NCBI GenBank assembly: GCA_964019425.1
Contig: OZ025796.1
Coordinates: 124,001 to 188,000, forward strand
Reading direction: 5' to 3'
Source of the DNA: Flectonema sp. DT1601
Taxonomy: Eukaryota > Euglenozoa > Diplonemea > Diplonemida > Diplonemidae
DNA: 64,000 nucleotides
Shown here piece after piece: positions 23,201 through 31,265 of the stretch; position 1 is the stretch's first letter; each line of letters opens with the position of its first letter. The translations under genes were made by a program, and so were the position numbers. Below the pieces are notes generated by a model. That model was not told the DNA's origin. It saw nothing but the letters and a program-made list of their open reading frames with translations, and did no database searches.

Positions 23201-24577
23201 GTGAGTGAAATGACTGTTACTTTGACTAGGTGATGATGATAAGAATGAAGTAAATTTTGAATATGGTTTTGTAAATTTTAATATTCCCCATGACTTCTCA
23301 GTTAAGTCAAGTGAACTCCACTCGACGGTATCAATTTGATTAGCTGATGAAGGGACTGGGTAGACTGTTATCAAAACATCATTCTCACTACTTACATTAC
23401 TAAGAACTCTCCAACCAGGACTCTGCAATGTGACGTCAGCTGATTTCAATGAAAGCCTTTCAGACGATGCCGAATAACATAGTTTATAATCCGTAGTCTT
23501 TGTAACTGACGGTAGTTTAATATAAACAACTGGTACTCCAGTGTATAAAATAGTTTTATCATATTGCCATGGAACATGTTCATTTGTTCCCACTGATGGT
23601 GAAAAACCACCTTCAGTAGATCCATATGCGATAGCTTCATAGTAACCAGATGCGATAAAACTTGATACTGGCATTGCATCAGAATGAGTTCCTGGATACT
23701 TAACTACTCCTGATTGGTATAAACTTGATGATTCTGATAAACAAGTTGCTGTTGCTGGTATTAGTTTAGCAATGTCTCGTCTCCAGCTTGACTCCTGATG
23801 AACAGTCGATGGGTTAAATGAAAACAAGTCTGTATAAGAAGTACTTCCAATTACTTCAAATCCAATAAAATCGTTCGAATAGAATTTCGATCCAGAACTG
23901 TGTCGGAAATACAATTCCGATGCGTTTGGAATGTGGGATTCGTATCCCGTTGTTGGAGTTTCCCATGACCGAGTTTTACTTGTTTTTCCTATGAAGTTCC
24001 AACTTGATTGAAATTTCTCAGTACCCCAGTTGTCCATTCCAGACTCATTGAAATATGACTTTGATTTTCTAATACAAAGTCTCCATGCTGTTTCTGGGAC
24101 AGTGAATGTCGCATATCCAGTGGAACTCATGCCGTGTGGGGATGTGCCGATAGCGTCCAGTAGGTCTGTCGATTCGAATATCGTGTCATTCTCGTAGTGA
24201 GTTTCACATTTTGTTTGTGTTCCTTCCCAATAGAAATTACCAAACTCATCCGTATCTCGTCTCCCTCCTCCAACATAAGCGTTTATCATTCTGATACCTG
24301 CCTCGTTTTCTGAAATATTTAATAGTTGCCAAGTATTTGCTATGTCAGTGATATTTACATCTGTTCCAAGACCAGATATCTTCAACTCGACTCTAAATAC
24401 AATTCCAGTTGCCATCGTTGAGGAATCACAACCTCCGCATATTACGGTCAGATCATAATTAAAGTTTTTATCATTCTCTGGATTAGGATAGTCACCCCAA
24501 CTATCTGAACCGTGTACTAGTGAGGATGTTATTATTATCAGTAACAGTCCCACAACACAAACAGGTGGTATACTCAT
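14249..24577 (-). CDS. Giant modular surface protein, signal peptide and GPI-type tail, single exon
   Basis: About 3,442 residues without an intron. The start chosen is MSIPPVCVVG; the reading frame is open to 24625, but only through a non-ATG codon. The N-terminus is a clear signal peptide (CVVGLLLIIITSSLVHG). The C-terminus is a short hydrophobic stretch with no cytoplasmic tail (HYVMIVLLISVLCLH), preceded by small residues, as in GPI-anchored proteins. The N-terminal half repeats modules with a Y-x-L-C-Y core followed by a tryptophan (YKLCY, YRICY, YTLCYYY; SWFQM, GIWLEI, DIWISVG). The C-terminal half repeats modules ending in C-x-x-C-[FIL] (PCLQCFISF, PCQRCIISV, PCENCEIRF, SCIACRIAV, PCSRCLLSL). 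Many N-glycosylation sequons occur. It is probably a cell-surface adhesion or coat protein built of beta-sandwich units. No named family is recognised. Confidence 0.85.
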   Translation of the reverse strand: MSIPPVCVVGLLLIIITSSLVHGSDSWGDYPNPENDKNFNYDLTVICGGCDSSTMATGIVFRVELKISGLGTDVNITDIANTWQLLNISENEAGIRMINAYVGGGRRDTDEFGNFYWEGTQTKCETHYENDTIFESTDLLDAIGTSPHGMSSTGYATFTVPETAWRLCIRKSKSYFNESGMDNWGTEKFQSSWNFIGKTSKTRSWETPTTGYESHIPNASELYFRHSSGSKFYSNDFIGFEVIGSTSYTDLFSFNPSTVHQESSWRRDIAKLIPATATCLSESSSLYQSGVVKYPGTHSDAMPVSSFIASGYYEAIAYGSTEGGFSPSVGTNEHVPWQYDKTILYTGVPVVYIKLPSVTKTTDYKLCYSASSERLSLKSADVTLQSPGWRVLSNVSSENDVLITVYPVPSSANQIDTVEWSSLDLTEKSWGILKFTKPYSKFTSFLSSSPSQSNSHFTHVGGDAFRVVPYSVFFSYPSQLYDTASETLYPYKGCWHSDSDLESFDLGGNPREINFMKVDEEISNTTYGYFKVPTQSSFVCYRQQDDNWRVLGSLVHPTATTVNVTYSINDTRGGTFAPVVLFDVVSSKTISPVKNTWHEVDTIVDERSIAVKIISSYVNGNCLADNPLHPLSETWDISQYNSIDTNINKGMLTAWLLLPPFSFPSLVSGSSSGETDGYFVCLKLGSRNWITIENPNYFENRYYRAPGSDGVVYRQEDSFILRTSAEIQLYASVSELIESSITLVTLKSHKDKYIMNPNDIISILQNESFCYLTPLESYQTISIPVTDSSGYSTATFSVLLPKQIGSRESYSLCYFPFGSENVLQLSIEVTNTNERTKGLTPSNGFTVRHSVSSSRSGSLSEIVFYSDFGHSLQSSDSFKLVLYKGTDIDCQQQAVQETLTSNFQLKTSLNGSKIAISKYTNPVHDFKIPQKMVACYGTSQSWFQMTPSVSITSSFMMYSILPSLGTDTYIGGSIVQVRFSRSSCPQCVSFNPDIDFAEIISEKYFCGSGSPRVATNIIRPSGYKNLQYSLLTITLPRQSGQYRICYKNEATGGIWLEIKPLNSTSLLQIIEEVRQASFTGSSSYNATDVPTAIVAGSVLENSIKVDGVSNSISSDTDLFMIVSEELPDSCTDTSINITTQTSNLSSSTTTSMTISAVVPPIEGKYTLCYYYSRVDIWISVGRIDVVQSAVYYLWNSLVRKVSLIDEWATSVPIPESAPSISAISVQETEIPEKVSTADSIKVISLLTNPLGCLSGDTSLHPLTSSLSSSGYLSQAETLVLSTESWKSNTFNVVCYIRRNSAVGTRIRSGVWIQIPTLALRNGESASLGTQQLTTGSEDFKIKSMNVTYEDLEILSNSFTVLDNYTNDVVSEGSFFRLSFFLLSDRGQVVVDHWSCYIIVTLSGKSFLRNSYSVTSQTCTDNNNLYGWGKDKTFFNKGHASVVIQIPHGCYYEECVVKGKAISTLSDTSMHWNGIQSAPVILSPSMVNVIVPIPHINPGNLYYKTLWEGQSLLIKSFLLNNNSVFAESTSYPAWVFFNESHSSALRQININCVGGCASDTGLVFKSEFKKGELSSIFKLKPTKPLMNSIVLVFNVGIYRDDGEWITMGRLDVLIKPVKAERIISLNQVPEGIFQVGEIYDFELRGENHEGIPVSVDAMLQHTLHIPPISGRIVAVPISTSSPTPPHDKRNLIISIKMLQGCSKLSKCKLTVILSNGNKFSNCSIFVSIRTISSRLLLLSELSNMIGMNVYFETLVITAVDGRGIRDDGNQGLGTVFLSDCCGLDYDKPLLLGNLTASFVDGIATFKNLRVTTPCQRCIISVRNSWGGSILSLSPFSVVSTIDRIECSADPNPRLHRASVGSQFYVIVRTVSSTGLNIRSSISVKLSGSSGVNLVEENKNYQLVNGMVHILAQFASVCSNCFIKFSAPISSDSWTQLETTRSCELTSFEIFSRPVATQYLIKTLEGPGVVAQLNPNWYELKTKEQVTMTVFAADAYKTPDASYSGQSKRGYAVLSSQFVGNKATEGNGGSLVMSNVNHSKLGAPFVKGEAVFHFHITSPCLQCFISFEDSAKVVSGSKIAVSLRPVATSLFIKPDLPVNDTNATRLPARGAYPVTDPLINLQVYAVDDAGIIDYSLSARVYLRKEGGVGVQRFTCPNSQCQDDGEEVISKWLSGTSSIERRLSDVLNGNRSGLQFSILGLNPATKDDSLSRDMWGRLKVMTEATNQLGFPLGSYTFPHSTYWRAPELPSRVVVSGVSGSSVQIVSSDNVLQSGNPSWSLQDGTAIAKQAFPVSVNVVDSHGYPSLSISGIVTPTLLSPTTGCNAGLPLLTSPAKVVNGASIVWLHFGSPCENCEIRFSLLPDSCTTVDCVLPARYSYVDVNVSVKVGTPQLVALNHVLPSNMLSVAVGVPISFSSVLKMFNKIAVSSPSSGVTLHFSVIPDPTHISNQMYQKNRSLGIEPKSHFFTSAETSVVLFFSESCIACRIAVRPMNVPGGGLSEREFYLTGVSGQVFRIEAPFKKYIIRYHPKTAIRLQAFSVVLEAIDGGGNTVLQHREFIDSRRSLFVTNGSVLIRVKDSTIDNGLYSILLEVSHPCSRCLLSLRSDTNQNWVMPIYASASTLMITITSKPPFYVNQTLMVKVTAVDNFGWRDFSVGGDTSMRHLFARYSLILPKGSFQVSEGELLLFRDGEVSINGSFTSSGVSTISVTCCTSFTSNMQIFGESKKISIMSPIQNKILFGIERSQRRLSWGSPVAFLNWFAVSITSYEPPTVVYVKKSLVVLNSSCIFAVRGIESISNNKTIVFEERSVMELSVRFTATTEKICILQINPGITSKGSIAISLIEPTATALRLHVSSLNVVLGNEVNIVVAVEDSLGNTVHNYQMNRISIDVSIYGSVCDIPKQSISGLYSHTLTNTSIVLLSFNAVGTCAVLFKGSLPIINYELVFVSQEAYSAVVNQVSDIVVGVDAVFIVSILDKNNNIVLGDRGSSVVIISNNGTCDIETRSENTVEGESTVTVKALQPTFKNKKCSFSVEIHLTGSNRLIHGESDNFTIGIQATKLVNDLPMGVDVQGTKQAIIKISAVDDFGNVDSSINGEQFTAVFISDEDDQFDPWKLMNPLSSGFGFNFFNGSGELFLSQPNDDFDSVSNDTSTVDIVNWFIVRMDSFPILKTNIVWVPVSGLRLFSNQQLEVFALRNNIIKLETTTASGERHSGDYFTEHTLMVSNSDNSFIVGNTTNVIAVGGVVEFLFRLETEIQSGTLDLEVGNLTFTVQLVGYNSFTLTQQILSDVHFVLSVQGTTFDPLLFLSVIETTTAVDVSHMRIDKLCRHSIKTGERISCDSRTYRVLQFAETIYKVFFTVSSSNPDSVLFLLQDAVSPGGSESILQQSFKVVSELVTLPPTPEPVLPPWSYSSEGIYYDGPVDSSIASVDRPHYVMIVLLISVLCLH

Positions 24578-24663
24578 GTTGCATGTTACTGAATAAAGAC
24601 ATAAGGTTAAGCAGACGCCGAACACAAAGTATCACTAAAACGTGTAATATTTTAAACCCTTTG

Positions 24664-24797
24664 CCACTACCAGTTGCCATAACCTCCACATGTTACGATC
24701 AAATCATAATTAAGGTTTTTATCATTCTCTGGACTGGGATACCATGTGTACTAGTGAGGATGCTTTCAATAACACAAACAGCTGAAGACTCATGCTC
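24664..24797 (-). pseudogene. Duplicated 5' fragment of the giant surface-protein gene
   Basis: Blocks around 24400-24577 recur here in the same order and orientation. Shared strings include the CAGTTGCCAT motif, ATCATAATTAA.GTTTTTATC, ATTCTCTGGA, GTGTACTAGTGAGGATG and ACACAAACAG. The copy carries several small deletions and ends near a CTCATG. It covers only the region for the signal peptide and the first few dozen residues, so it is a non-functional partial duplicate directly upstream of the intact gene. Confidence 0.8.
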
Positions 24798-24802
24798 ATG
24801 AT

Positions 24803-24925
24803 AGTTAGTATCATTAATTTTAGAACAGAAAAGTGAGAATAAGAAAAGTAGAGATTAGTAAAAGAAAAGTATTCATGTCAGCAGTAATAGAATACGTAGT
24901 TTAAGGCCTTAATCTTATACCACTG
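24803..24925 (-). mobile_element. Retroelement 3' tail relic (repeat C, copy 1)
   Basis: About 120 bases closely match 62570-62710, with the shared strings TAGTTAGTATCATTAATTTTAG, AAAGTGAGAATAA and AGGCCTTAATCTTATAC. The second copy lies directly downstream of the retroelement ORF at the right edge of the window. This copy is therefore most simply a fragment of the same family's 3' end. It lacks about 20 bases present in the other copy. Confidence 0.65.
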
Positions 24926-25990
24926 CTCATGATAGATAGAAAAGGAAGTCCAATACATTACGTACTGTGCATCGCTGATACAGCAAACTAAAGAGCATCG
25001 GGTTAACTCATGGAATTTGTGTTTTTAATGAAGGGGGTGAAAAAAATATTTAAAAAAAAGTGTACATTGTAAGTAACTTTCAATCATTGCAAAACAACTA
25101 TTTAACTCATTCTTCCGAAAGTTAGAATACGAGTTTACTATTAGATTGTCATCAAAATAAAAAAAAATGAAAAAAAAGTTATTAAAATCTTCCAAACAAC
25201 TAATAAACCCATTTCTTCGAGCCTGACATAACTCTGTCGAGTACCAGTTAGATAGACAGCACAAGGAGGAATGGTTAACCACCTGAGTCCCCAATACTAC
25301 GACACTGATCCCTGAGAGGATCACTTTTTTAGCTTCTGCGAGGAATAGTTATATTCGGGAGACCCGAATATCCCGATGATTCCGCCTTGACCGAAAAGAA
25401 GACTTCCATTGATAAAGAAATATAATTTTTTTTTTTTTTTAAAAAGAATACAAGAAAGCTAAGAGAGGGAAAACGACAAACAAAGACTGCGAATATAGCA
25501 GGTTACATTTATTCAAAACAAATCGGGGAATTTGAAAGCATCAACAAAAAGAAAAAAAGCATACGGGGAGGGAATACTTACTAAACTTAAAGAAGATTAT
25601 GTCTAACCCTCTTGACGGATGTGTTATTTGTTGATGATTGAAGACAATAACAATTTTAAAAAAAATAAAAAAAAATAAATAAACAGGAAGGTGTGAGTGA
25701 GAGAGAGAGAGAGAGAGAGAGAAAATGGGAATAATAACACAAAGCTTTCTTGTTCCGGAAAACAAAAAAATAATAAATCTATAAAAAAAAAAATCAGATC
25801 TTTTCTTGATCTTTTTTTTTTTAATTTTTTTTTTTCTCTATTAAATAAGAACTCTACCCTGCGATTGGTCGCAGAAACAATCAAAAATGAAACATAATTA
25901 TAAAAATAAATAAACAAAGTCTATTCCGTAAGATCATTAAAAACAGAACACAGAGGGAATCACACGCACATAAAACTGCTCGTCGCAGAC
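24926..25990. other. Intergenic region with two stem-loops and simple repeats
   Basis: No coding region is supported. A GC-richer island at about 25200-25400 contains a 6-bp stem (TGATCC/GGATCA, 25306-25323) followed by C and six T, and a perfect 9-bp stem with a 3-base loop (ATATTCGGG/CCCGAATAT, 25351-25371). A GA dinucleotide tract is at about 25697-25722. The rest is A/T-run spacer before the TTL-like gene. Confidence 0.5.
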
Positions 25991-27844
25991 TCAACATCTC
26001 GTAAGCCGCTCTAAACCTCCATATCTAGCAGTAGCTGTTGGGAATCTTAAGCTTGGGGCTGATCTTACAGGACGACCACCGCTTGATAAACGAACAGCTT
26101 CCGGCTGCTCTCTCATAGCCATACGCGACTTTGGACTGCAAGCCGGACTTCTAACTGGCGCTCGAAACATAGACAACGATGATAAATGATTTTTGTATAC
26201 ACACATAAATCCATTCTGTTCATTATGCGTGTACTCTGATCCTGCAGGAGGAGGGAATACAGGTTCTACTATAACCTCAATTAGGTCTTTCATCATACCT
26301 TCGAGAAGGTATTCAGCTGATGCTGGAGACCCATTTATTTCTATTAACCACGCTCGCATATCATCATCAAGCATAAAGTCAAAACCAAATAACTGAAATG
26401 ACCCGGCTCCATCACTTCCAACACAAGCTGATTGAATGACAGAAGGCTTTGCGCAAAGGAGAGTATCCTTTATGATTTTGTTTACCTGAGGGAGGATATC
26501 TTTCTTTAGAGAAATTCCATGACCAGGTTTCCCTTCAGGAAGGTCATCTAAATATGACTGAAATTGATCGTACCACATTTCATTTCCGATTTCATATTTT
26601 CCAAAATTTGGTCCAGTCTCCTGAATACAATGGTTTGTCAAGTGTGAGAGTTCATCGTCTAGATTGTCGACTTGAAAAGCTTCTGAAGCAGTTCTCATAA
26701 CACCTTTATTGTAAACATAAATATCATATTGAGGAGTCACTACGCACCATGCACGAAGATCAAACTTTCTTCGATGAATCAAAAAAGGTCTTTCGATATA
26801 TTTCTGTGCAACGTATTGCGTGTTTTTATCAACCTCGTTTGGATTGTCAATAAAGCTGACGATGTCTGTGTAGCTGTCGAATACACGAATTCCAATTCCC
26901 TTGTTTCGATGAGAAGGCTTTAGGATCCAAATGTTTTTCAGTTGCGGTTCATTAAATTTAATATCTTTAAAAGTTCGGTGCAGGTCCCTTCTTTCATCAA
27001 CTCCGCTCATCTTAGAGTTTAGTATAAAAGTTTCTGGTGTTACACTCCAAGGATTTTTAAGACCCTTTCTGAGACACTTGATCATCGCAGCTTTCAGAGT
27101 TAGACATTTCGTACCGCTGTAACTGTTTATAAGTGTGAGAGAGGTTTCGGAGTTGATTTGGGAGTCTGTTGATCTTCTCTTTTTTGAAATCCCATTGTGT
27201 CTCATCCAATTCTCAATTATTCTATCTGAAACATAACGATCATCGAGTAGGAGATCTATCGAAGGAAGTTGTCCGTGGAGAGCTTTCGCAGCTCCGATTT
27301 CACTTTTCACAGCACTTTGAGATTGCGGTTTCCAAAATGGAAGAAGAGATAACTGTCGGTGGATTTCAACGAATACAGAACCAGCCTTTGGATTCAAAGC
27401 CATTGAGTAATTTGTGGTTTCTTTTGCAGTTCGTGAGATTCTGTCGACGAGAAGACGTCGACGAGCCTCTGCAGATTCAGAACCTCTGACGTGAGGAATG
27501 ATATCATAATTAGAATGAATTGATGGCGGTCTTGGACATGTTCTCTTCAGAGCTCCTGAAGCTCTTGGTGTCATTACTCGAGGACTGCAGCTTGGACTTG
27601 CACGTGGAGTTCCACCAGCTGTTGCTGATCTGGTGAAGAGTCTTCCTGGACTACCAACTCTTTGTAAATCTAATACAGGGAATCCTACTCTAAAAATCTT
27701 CCTCGGCGATATCATCGTCGGTGATCTGATTTCCTCCACTTGCTTTACATTTGAATTTCTCGTTGCTAAGGGACGAACTCGACTGCCACACCTCTCAACT
27801 TTCTTCTTTCTACGGGGCTCAGTACTACTGGAACGCTTCATCAT
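25991..27844 (-). CDS. Tubulin-tyrosine-ligase-like (TTLL) family enzyme
   Basis: 617 residues in one exon. A basic, serine- and proline-rich N-terminal region of about 170 residues precedes a TTL domain. ATP-grasp motifs are visible: WILKPSHRNKGIGI near residue 308, YIERPFLIHRRKFDLRAW near 355-370, HLTNHCIQ near 400 and WLIEINGSP near 498. This family ligates tyrosine, glutamate or glycine to tubulin or other proteins. The sequence alone does not show which, and the large non-catalytic N-terminus argues against plain TTL. The C-terminal tail is basic and may bind microtubules. It probably acts on axonemal or cytoskeletal tubulin. Confidence 0.9.
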   Translation of the reverse strand: MMKRSSSTEPRRKKKVERCGSRVRPLATRNSNVKQVEEIRSPTMISPRKIFRVGFPVLDLQRVGSPGRLFTRSATAGGTPRASPSCSPRVMTPRASGALKRTCPRPPSIHSNYDIIPHVRGSESAEARRRLLVDRISRTAKETTNYSMALNPKAGSVFVEIHRQLSLLPFWKPQSQSAVKSEIGAAKALHGQLPSIDLLLDDRYVSDRIIENWMRHNGISKKRRSTDSQINSETSLTLINSYSGTKCLTLKAAMIKCLRKGLKNPWSVTPETFILNSKMSGVDERRDLHRTFKDIKFNEPQLKNIWILKPSHRNKGIGIRVFDSYTDIVSFIDNPNEVDKNTQYVAQKYIERPFLIHRRKFDLRAWCVVTPQYDIYVYNKGVMRTASEAFQVDNLDDELSHLTNHCIQETGPNFGKYEIGNEMWYDQFQSYLDDLPEGKPGHGISLKKDILPQVNKIIKDTLLCAKPSVIQSACVGSDGAGSFQLFGFDFMLDDDMRAWLIEINGSPASAEYLLEGMMKDLIEVIVEPVFPPPAGSEYTHNEQNGFMCVYKNHLSSLSMFRAPVRSPACSPKSRMAMREQPEAVRLSSGGRPVRSAPSLRFPTATARYGGLERLTRC

Positions 27845-28616
27845 TTTGTGTGAGCTCCCTGAGAACTATTTGGATGTCAGTATTGTATTATCGTGTTGTA
27901 TTATCGTGTTGTATTATCATTGGATTTCACTTCTAATTCGCTTGCTGTAATAAAAAAAACAAAATAATTAAAATTTAATGTCCATATGAGAAATCCAAAA
28001 ACAGTCAACTCAATCGGGTAAGGCGAGCGTATTACTATTTGTACTTCTTCATTCTTACTCTTGTTAAGTTTTTTTTTTTTTTTTTTTTTTTTTTTCCTTC
28101 CCCATTTTTTATTTCTATTAAAGTCAAGGAATAAACAAAAAAAAAAAAACTATTCAGACTAAATATTTCAAACGCAGACAGAACCTGAGTCATGGCCATA
28201 AGAAATATCGGCAATCAATTCTGAATAGTTTTTTTTTTTCCGACTACGCTACGTCGGTACAACAACAAGATAGGGTTGAAAAGCAACAGAGCACTTACCC
28301 TTGTAAATAATAAAAGGGGCCCAATATGTTTTTTTTTAATTTTTTTTTAAAAATAATTGGTAGTGCTCAGTTGGCTTTAATAGATTTTTGTGTAGCCAGA
28401 ATTTTTCAAAAAAAAAAAAAAATTATAATTCATTTTATATCACACAGAAGGTCTCATACAAAAGTATAATTTCTTCATTTTTTTTTTTTTTTTTTTTTGT
28501 TATGTCAGCCGCTTGCTTACTTTGAAAGCAAACTATAATTTATATCACAATATTAAGACACAAGGCGGAGCAGCCTCATGAAAGCATTCAAAATCCCAAC
28601 AACCTCTAATGAGTGA
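27845..28616. other. Intergenic spacer with long homopolymers
   Basis: No coding region is seen. It contains T runs near 28070-28095 and 28478-28498 and A runs near 28138-28150 and 28410-28424, between the TTLL and WDR26-like genes. Confidence 0.5.
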
Positions 28617-31239
28617 TTAAGGATCTTCGTAAGTATTATAGCTCCAGTCATCTCTGTCTTCTTCTTCTTCCTCTTCCTCTGCTTCTTCTATTTCAGGATC
28701 GTGTTGGTTGTCATCGGTACTGGATAGCTCATCTAAAGGATCGACGTGTTGGTTTTCTTCTTCAATTTGTTCTGGAGCTGGAAGAACTTTTGGTGTCCAT
28801 ATTCTAATAGTTTTGTCATCACTACAGCTGGCGATGATGTCGTGATGAACAGGGTTACATGCGACACTGTTGATTGTTTATTTTTACTTTGTGGTTTTTA
28901 CACAACTATGGGGAGAAAAAAAAAAAAAAAAAAAAAAAAAAGACAAACCTATTTGCAGACTTTAAATGCCCAGCCAAAGATGATAAAACTTTTCCCGTCT
29001 TTCTGTGAATGACTACAATACGACCATCCTCAGAACCTGATAGAACAAAACCTTGAGTATGACCTCCAAAGACTGGTCGGATAACGTGAGTTAGTTGTTC
29101 CATTCCGGTGTATTTTTGAATTCGCTTCTTTCTATGAAGATCATACAGATGAGAGCAACCACGAGATTCCTTAATCGATATCCCACACAAAAGATAACGA
29201 CCACAATCAGACAGCTGACAAGTTACCAATTGTCGTTCCCTCTCTTGCAGAATCCATCGAACAGGCTCACAGTCACCAGTTGACTGAAGCGATAAAAGTC
29301 CATGAGAGTAGTCTTCCAAAGGTTTTTTATGAAACATATTATCGTGGTCACCTGCTGCTTCTAAATTGTAACAAATAATCTGCCTCTCTGAATCAATTGT
29401 GATCAAACTTTTACCACAACTAGTAACAGCCATATCAAGAACAACAGGTGTGACCCAGTGCGTTTGTAAGTCACCAGTATGGACACACCATTTAAATATG
29501 CTTCTGTCCTCACTTGAGCTAAAGAAACAGTCACCACATGGTAACCATCGAACTGATAAAACTGGTTCTAAATGTCTTGAAAAGGTATGTAGTAACTCTC
29601 CAGTTAGTACCTTCCAACACTTGATGGTCGTATCTGTCGATGCCGATAAAAGTTTTTGACTGTCGTTGCAGAATGATAAGTGTGTAATCGATTGCTTGTG
29701 ACTCTGAAGACGTTTTGCTGTTATGGCTCCTGTTGATGATGTGATATTAGTAACATTGTGAAGAAGAACACATCCATCTCTGCATCCAGATGAAAGCCAC
29801 TTACCATCAGGTGAGAATTCTAAGTACCAAATCTCATCATTACTTTGTCTTAATACAGCCATCGTATGCTGTGGTAAGTTGGATTCCTCAGCAGTGTAGT
29901 CTCTTAGTAGTGTAAACCCATCGAGTGGTCGGTTTAAACTAACACACTGCTCTCGTTGACGCTGTTGGGCTTGTTTAACGAGTTTCCACAACCGATTGTA
30001 CTCCAATAGAATACTGCAGTCAATACAAGTGTGTAGAGTTTGAATTAATTTCTTTCTACTACTCACAACAGATGTGTACGCTGATCTATTTGATAATTGA
30101 TATTTATTACTACATGTTAATAGAGTCGCTAATGAATGCAACTCTGATGGTGAAACGCAATAAGGAGAGACGTGATTCTGAAGTACTGTAAGAGCACAAC
30201 TTGATTTTCCGCATTCCAAATTTTCTAAATATCGTTGACGACCAATCAAGAAAGATGCTTGTGGGACACTCTCCGCGTCTGTTAGTTTTGGTAGTAGTTG
30301 TACGGCATTGTCCCATTCAGCAGTCTCAATACAATTCCTGAAATTTGTCGCATCTGGAGACTCACAGTGAACACCTGTTTCCTTTTCTATTTGAGTAAAG
30401 GTTTTTAAAAACCCGCAATCCCTTAGCAGTTGAAGTACAATTCGAATCATGTCATCTCTGTGAGTTATGATAAAATTACTAAGGTCTGGGTCTGATTGAT
30501 CATCTGTGAACCCGACGTTATTTTCTTTTGAACTTCTACTGCAGTCTAAATCATCAGTACAGTCCCGTAGCAGAGTAGAGATAGAATCAACGTCGTTGCA
30601 TTGTTCTATTTGATGTTGAGAAGATTGAAAAATTAAATTCCACAATCGATTTTGATCGATCATCGTATCAGAGGATATGTCTGACTGAAGTGACTTCGCA
30701 AGACGACTCCTTTCAATCTCATCACCAGCATAGTCACATCGACATCTCAAATCATCTTCATTACTACATGTCACCAGTGATGATAATTGAGCTATTTCTT
30801 CATCACTCGTAGAAGTTGGGACTACCTTGTCACGTAGTATGTGAAGAGCTGATAGTCTCTCTCCCTTTGATAATAATTCAAGATACCGTTGTTTTGCGAG
30901 TTTACATTTTACAGAAGTAGTGGCGTTATTGTTTTTAGTTTTTATTACAGTTGCGAGTTGCTCTACTTCTTCCCAGTTCCCTTTAGTAATTCCTTTACGA
31001 AATTGTGATATCGTCTCTGGCTCAAGCGTGATGTGCGATTCTTTTTCTAACAGACTGGAGCATTCTTCGAGTCCCATCCCCTGAAGTAGTTGCTGAATTA
31101 ATCGAATCATTTCCTCCTTTTGCTTCTCTGAAATTTCCATACCTTCCGACTCTTCCAGAAATGATTGTTCATTTTGAGGTGCCATCTTTCTATGTTTCTT
31201 ACTATGCCGTCGGAATGGTTGAGGGATGCTTGGCAGCAT
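28617..31239 (-). CDS. WDR26/Gid7-like WD40 protein with two LisH-CTLH units, two exons
   Basis: Exon 1 is 31239-28949 and exon 2 is 28866-28617, giving about 846 residues. The 82-bp intron starts GTTTGT, carries a long T tract and ends AACAG; the junction restores a WD repeat (GHLKSAN-SVACNPVHHDIIASCSDDKTIRIW). Two LisH-CTLH segments are visible, at about residues 40-210 (MIRLIQQLLQGMGLEECSSLLEKES) and 258-440 (MIRIVLQLLRDCGFLKTFTQIEKET). Each ends in RLW-L-x-QxxQxQ-EQC and LLRD-T. A WD40 propeller occupies the C-terminal half, and the last 60 residues are very acidic. WDR26/Gid7 is a substrate-side subunit of the GID/CTLH ubiquitin ligase. Doubling of the N-terminal unit is unusual for this family as I know it. 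Confidence 0.85.
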
Positions 31240-31250
31240 GCCCTGCCTAC

Positions 31251-31265
31251 CTGATGAGAAAAAAT
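31251..31265 (-). promoter_or_regulatory. Candidate trans-splice acceptor for the WDR26-like gene
   Basis: The minus strand reads CATTTTTTCTCATCAG, then an 11-base leader and the ATG. A short pyrimidine tract followed by the first AG this close to the start fits a spliced-leader addition site better than an internal exon boundary. Confidence 0.4.

Noticed and set aside
25541-25917. Overlapping minus-strand frames rich in Phe/Ser/Leu
   Set aside because: They arise from the GA repeat and T runs read in several frames; composition is simple-sequence.
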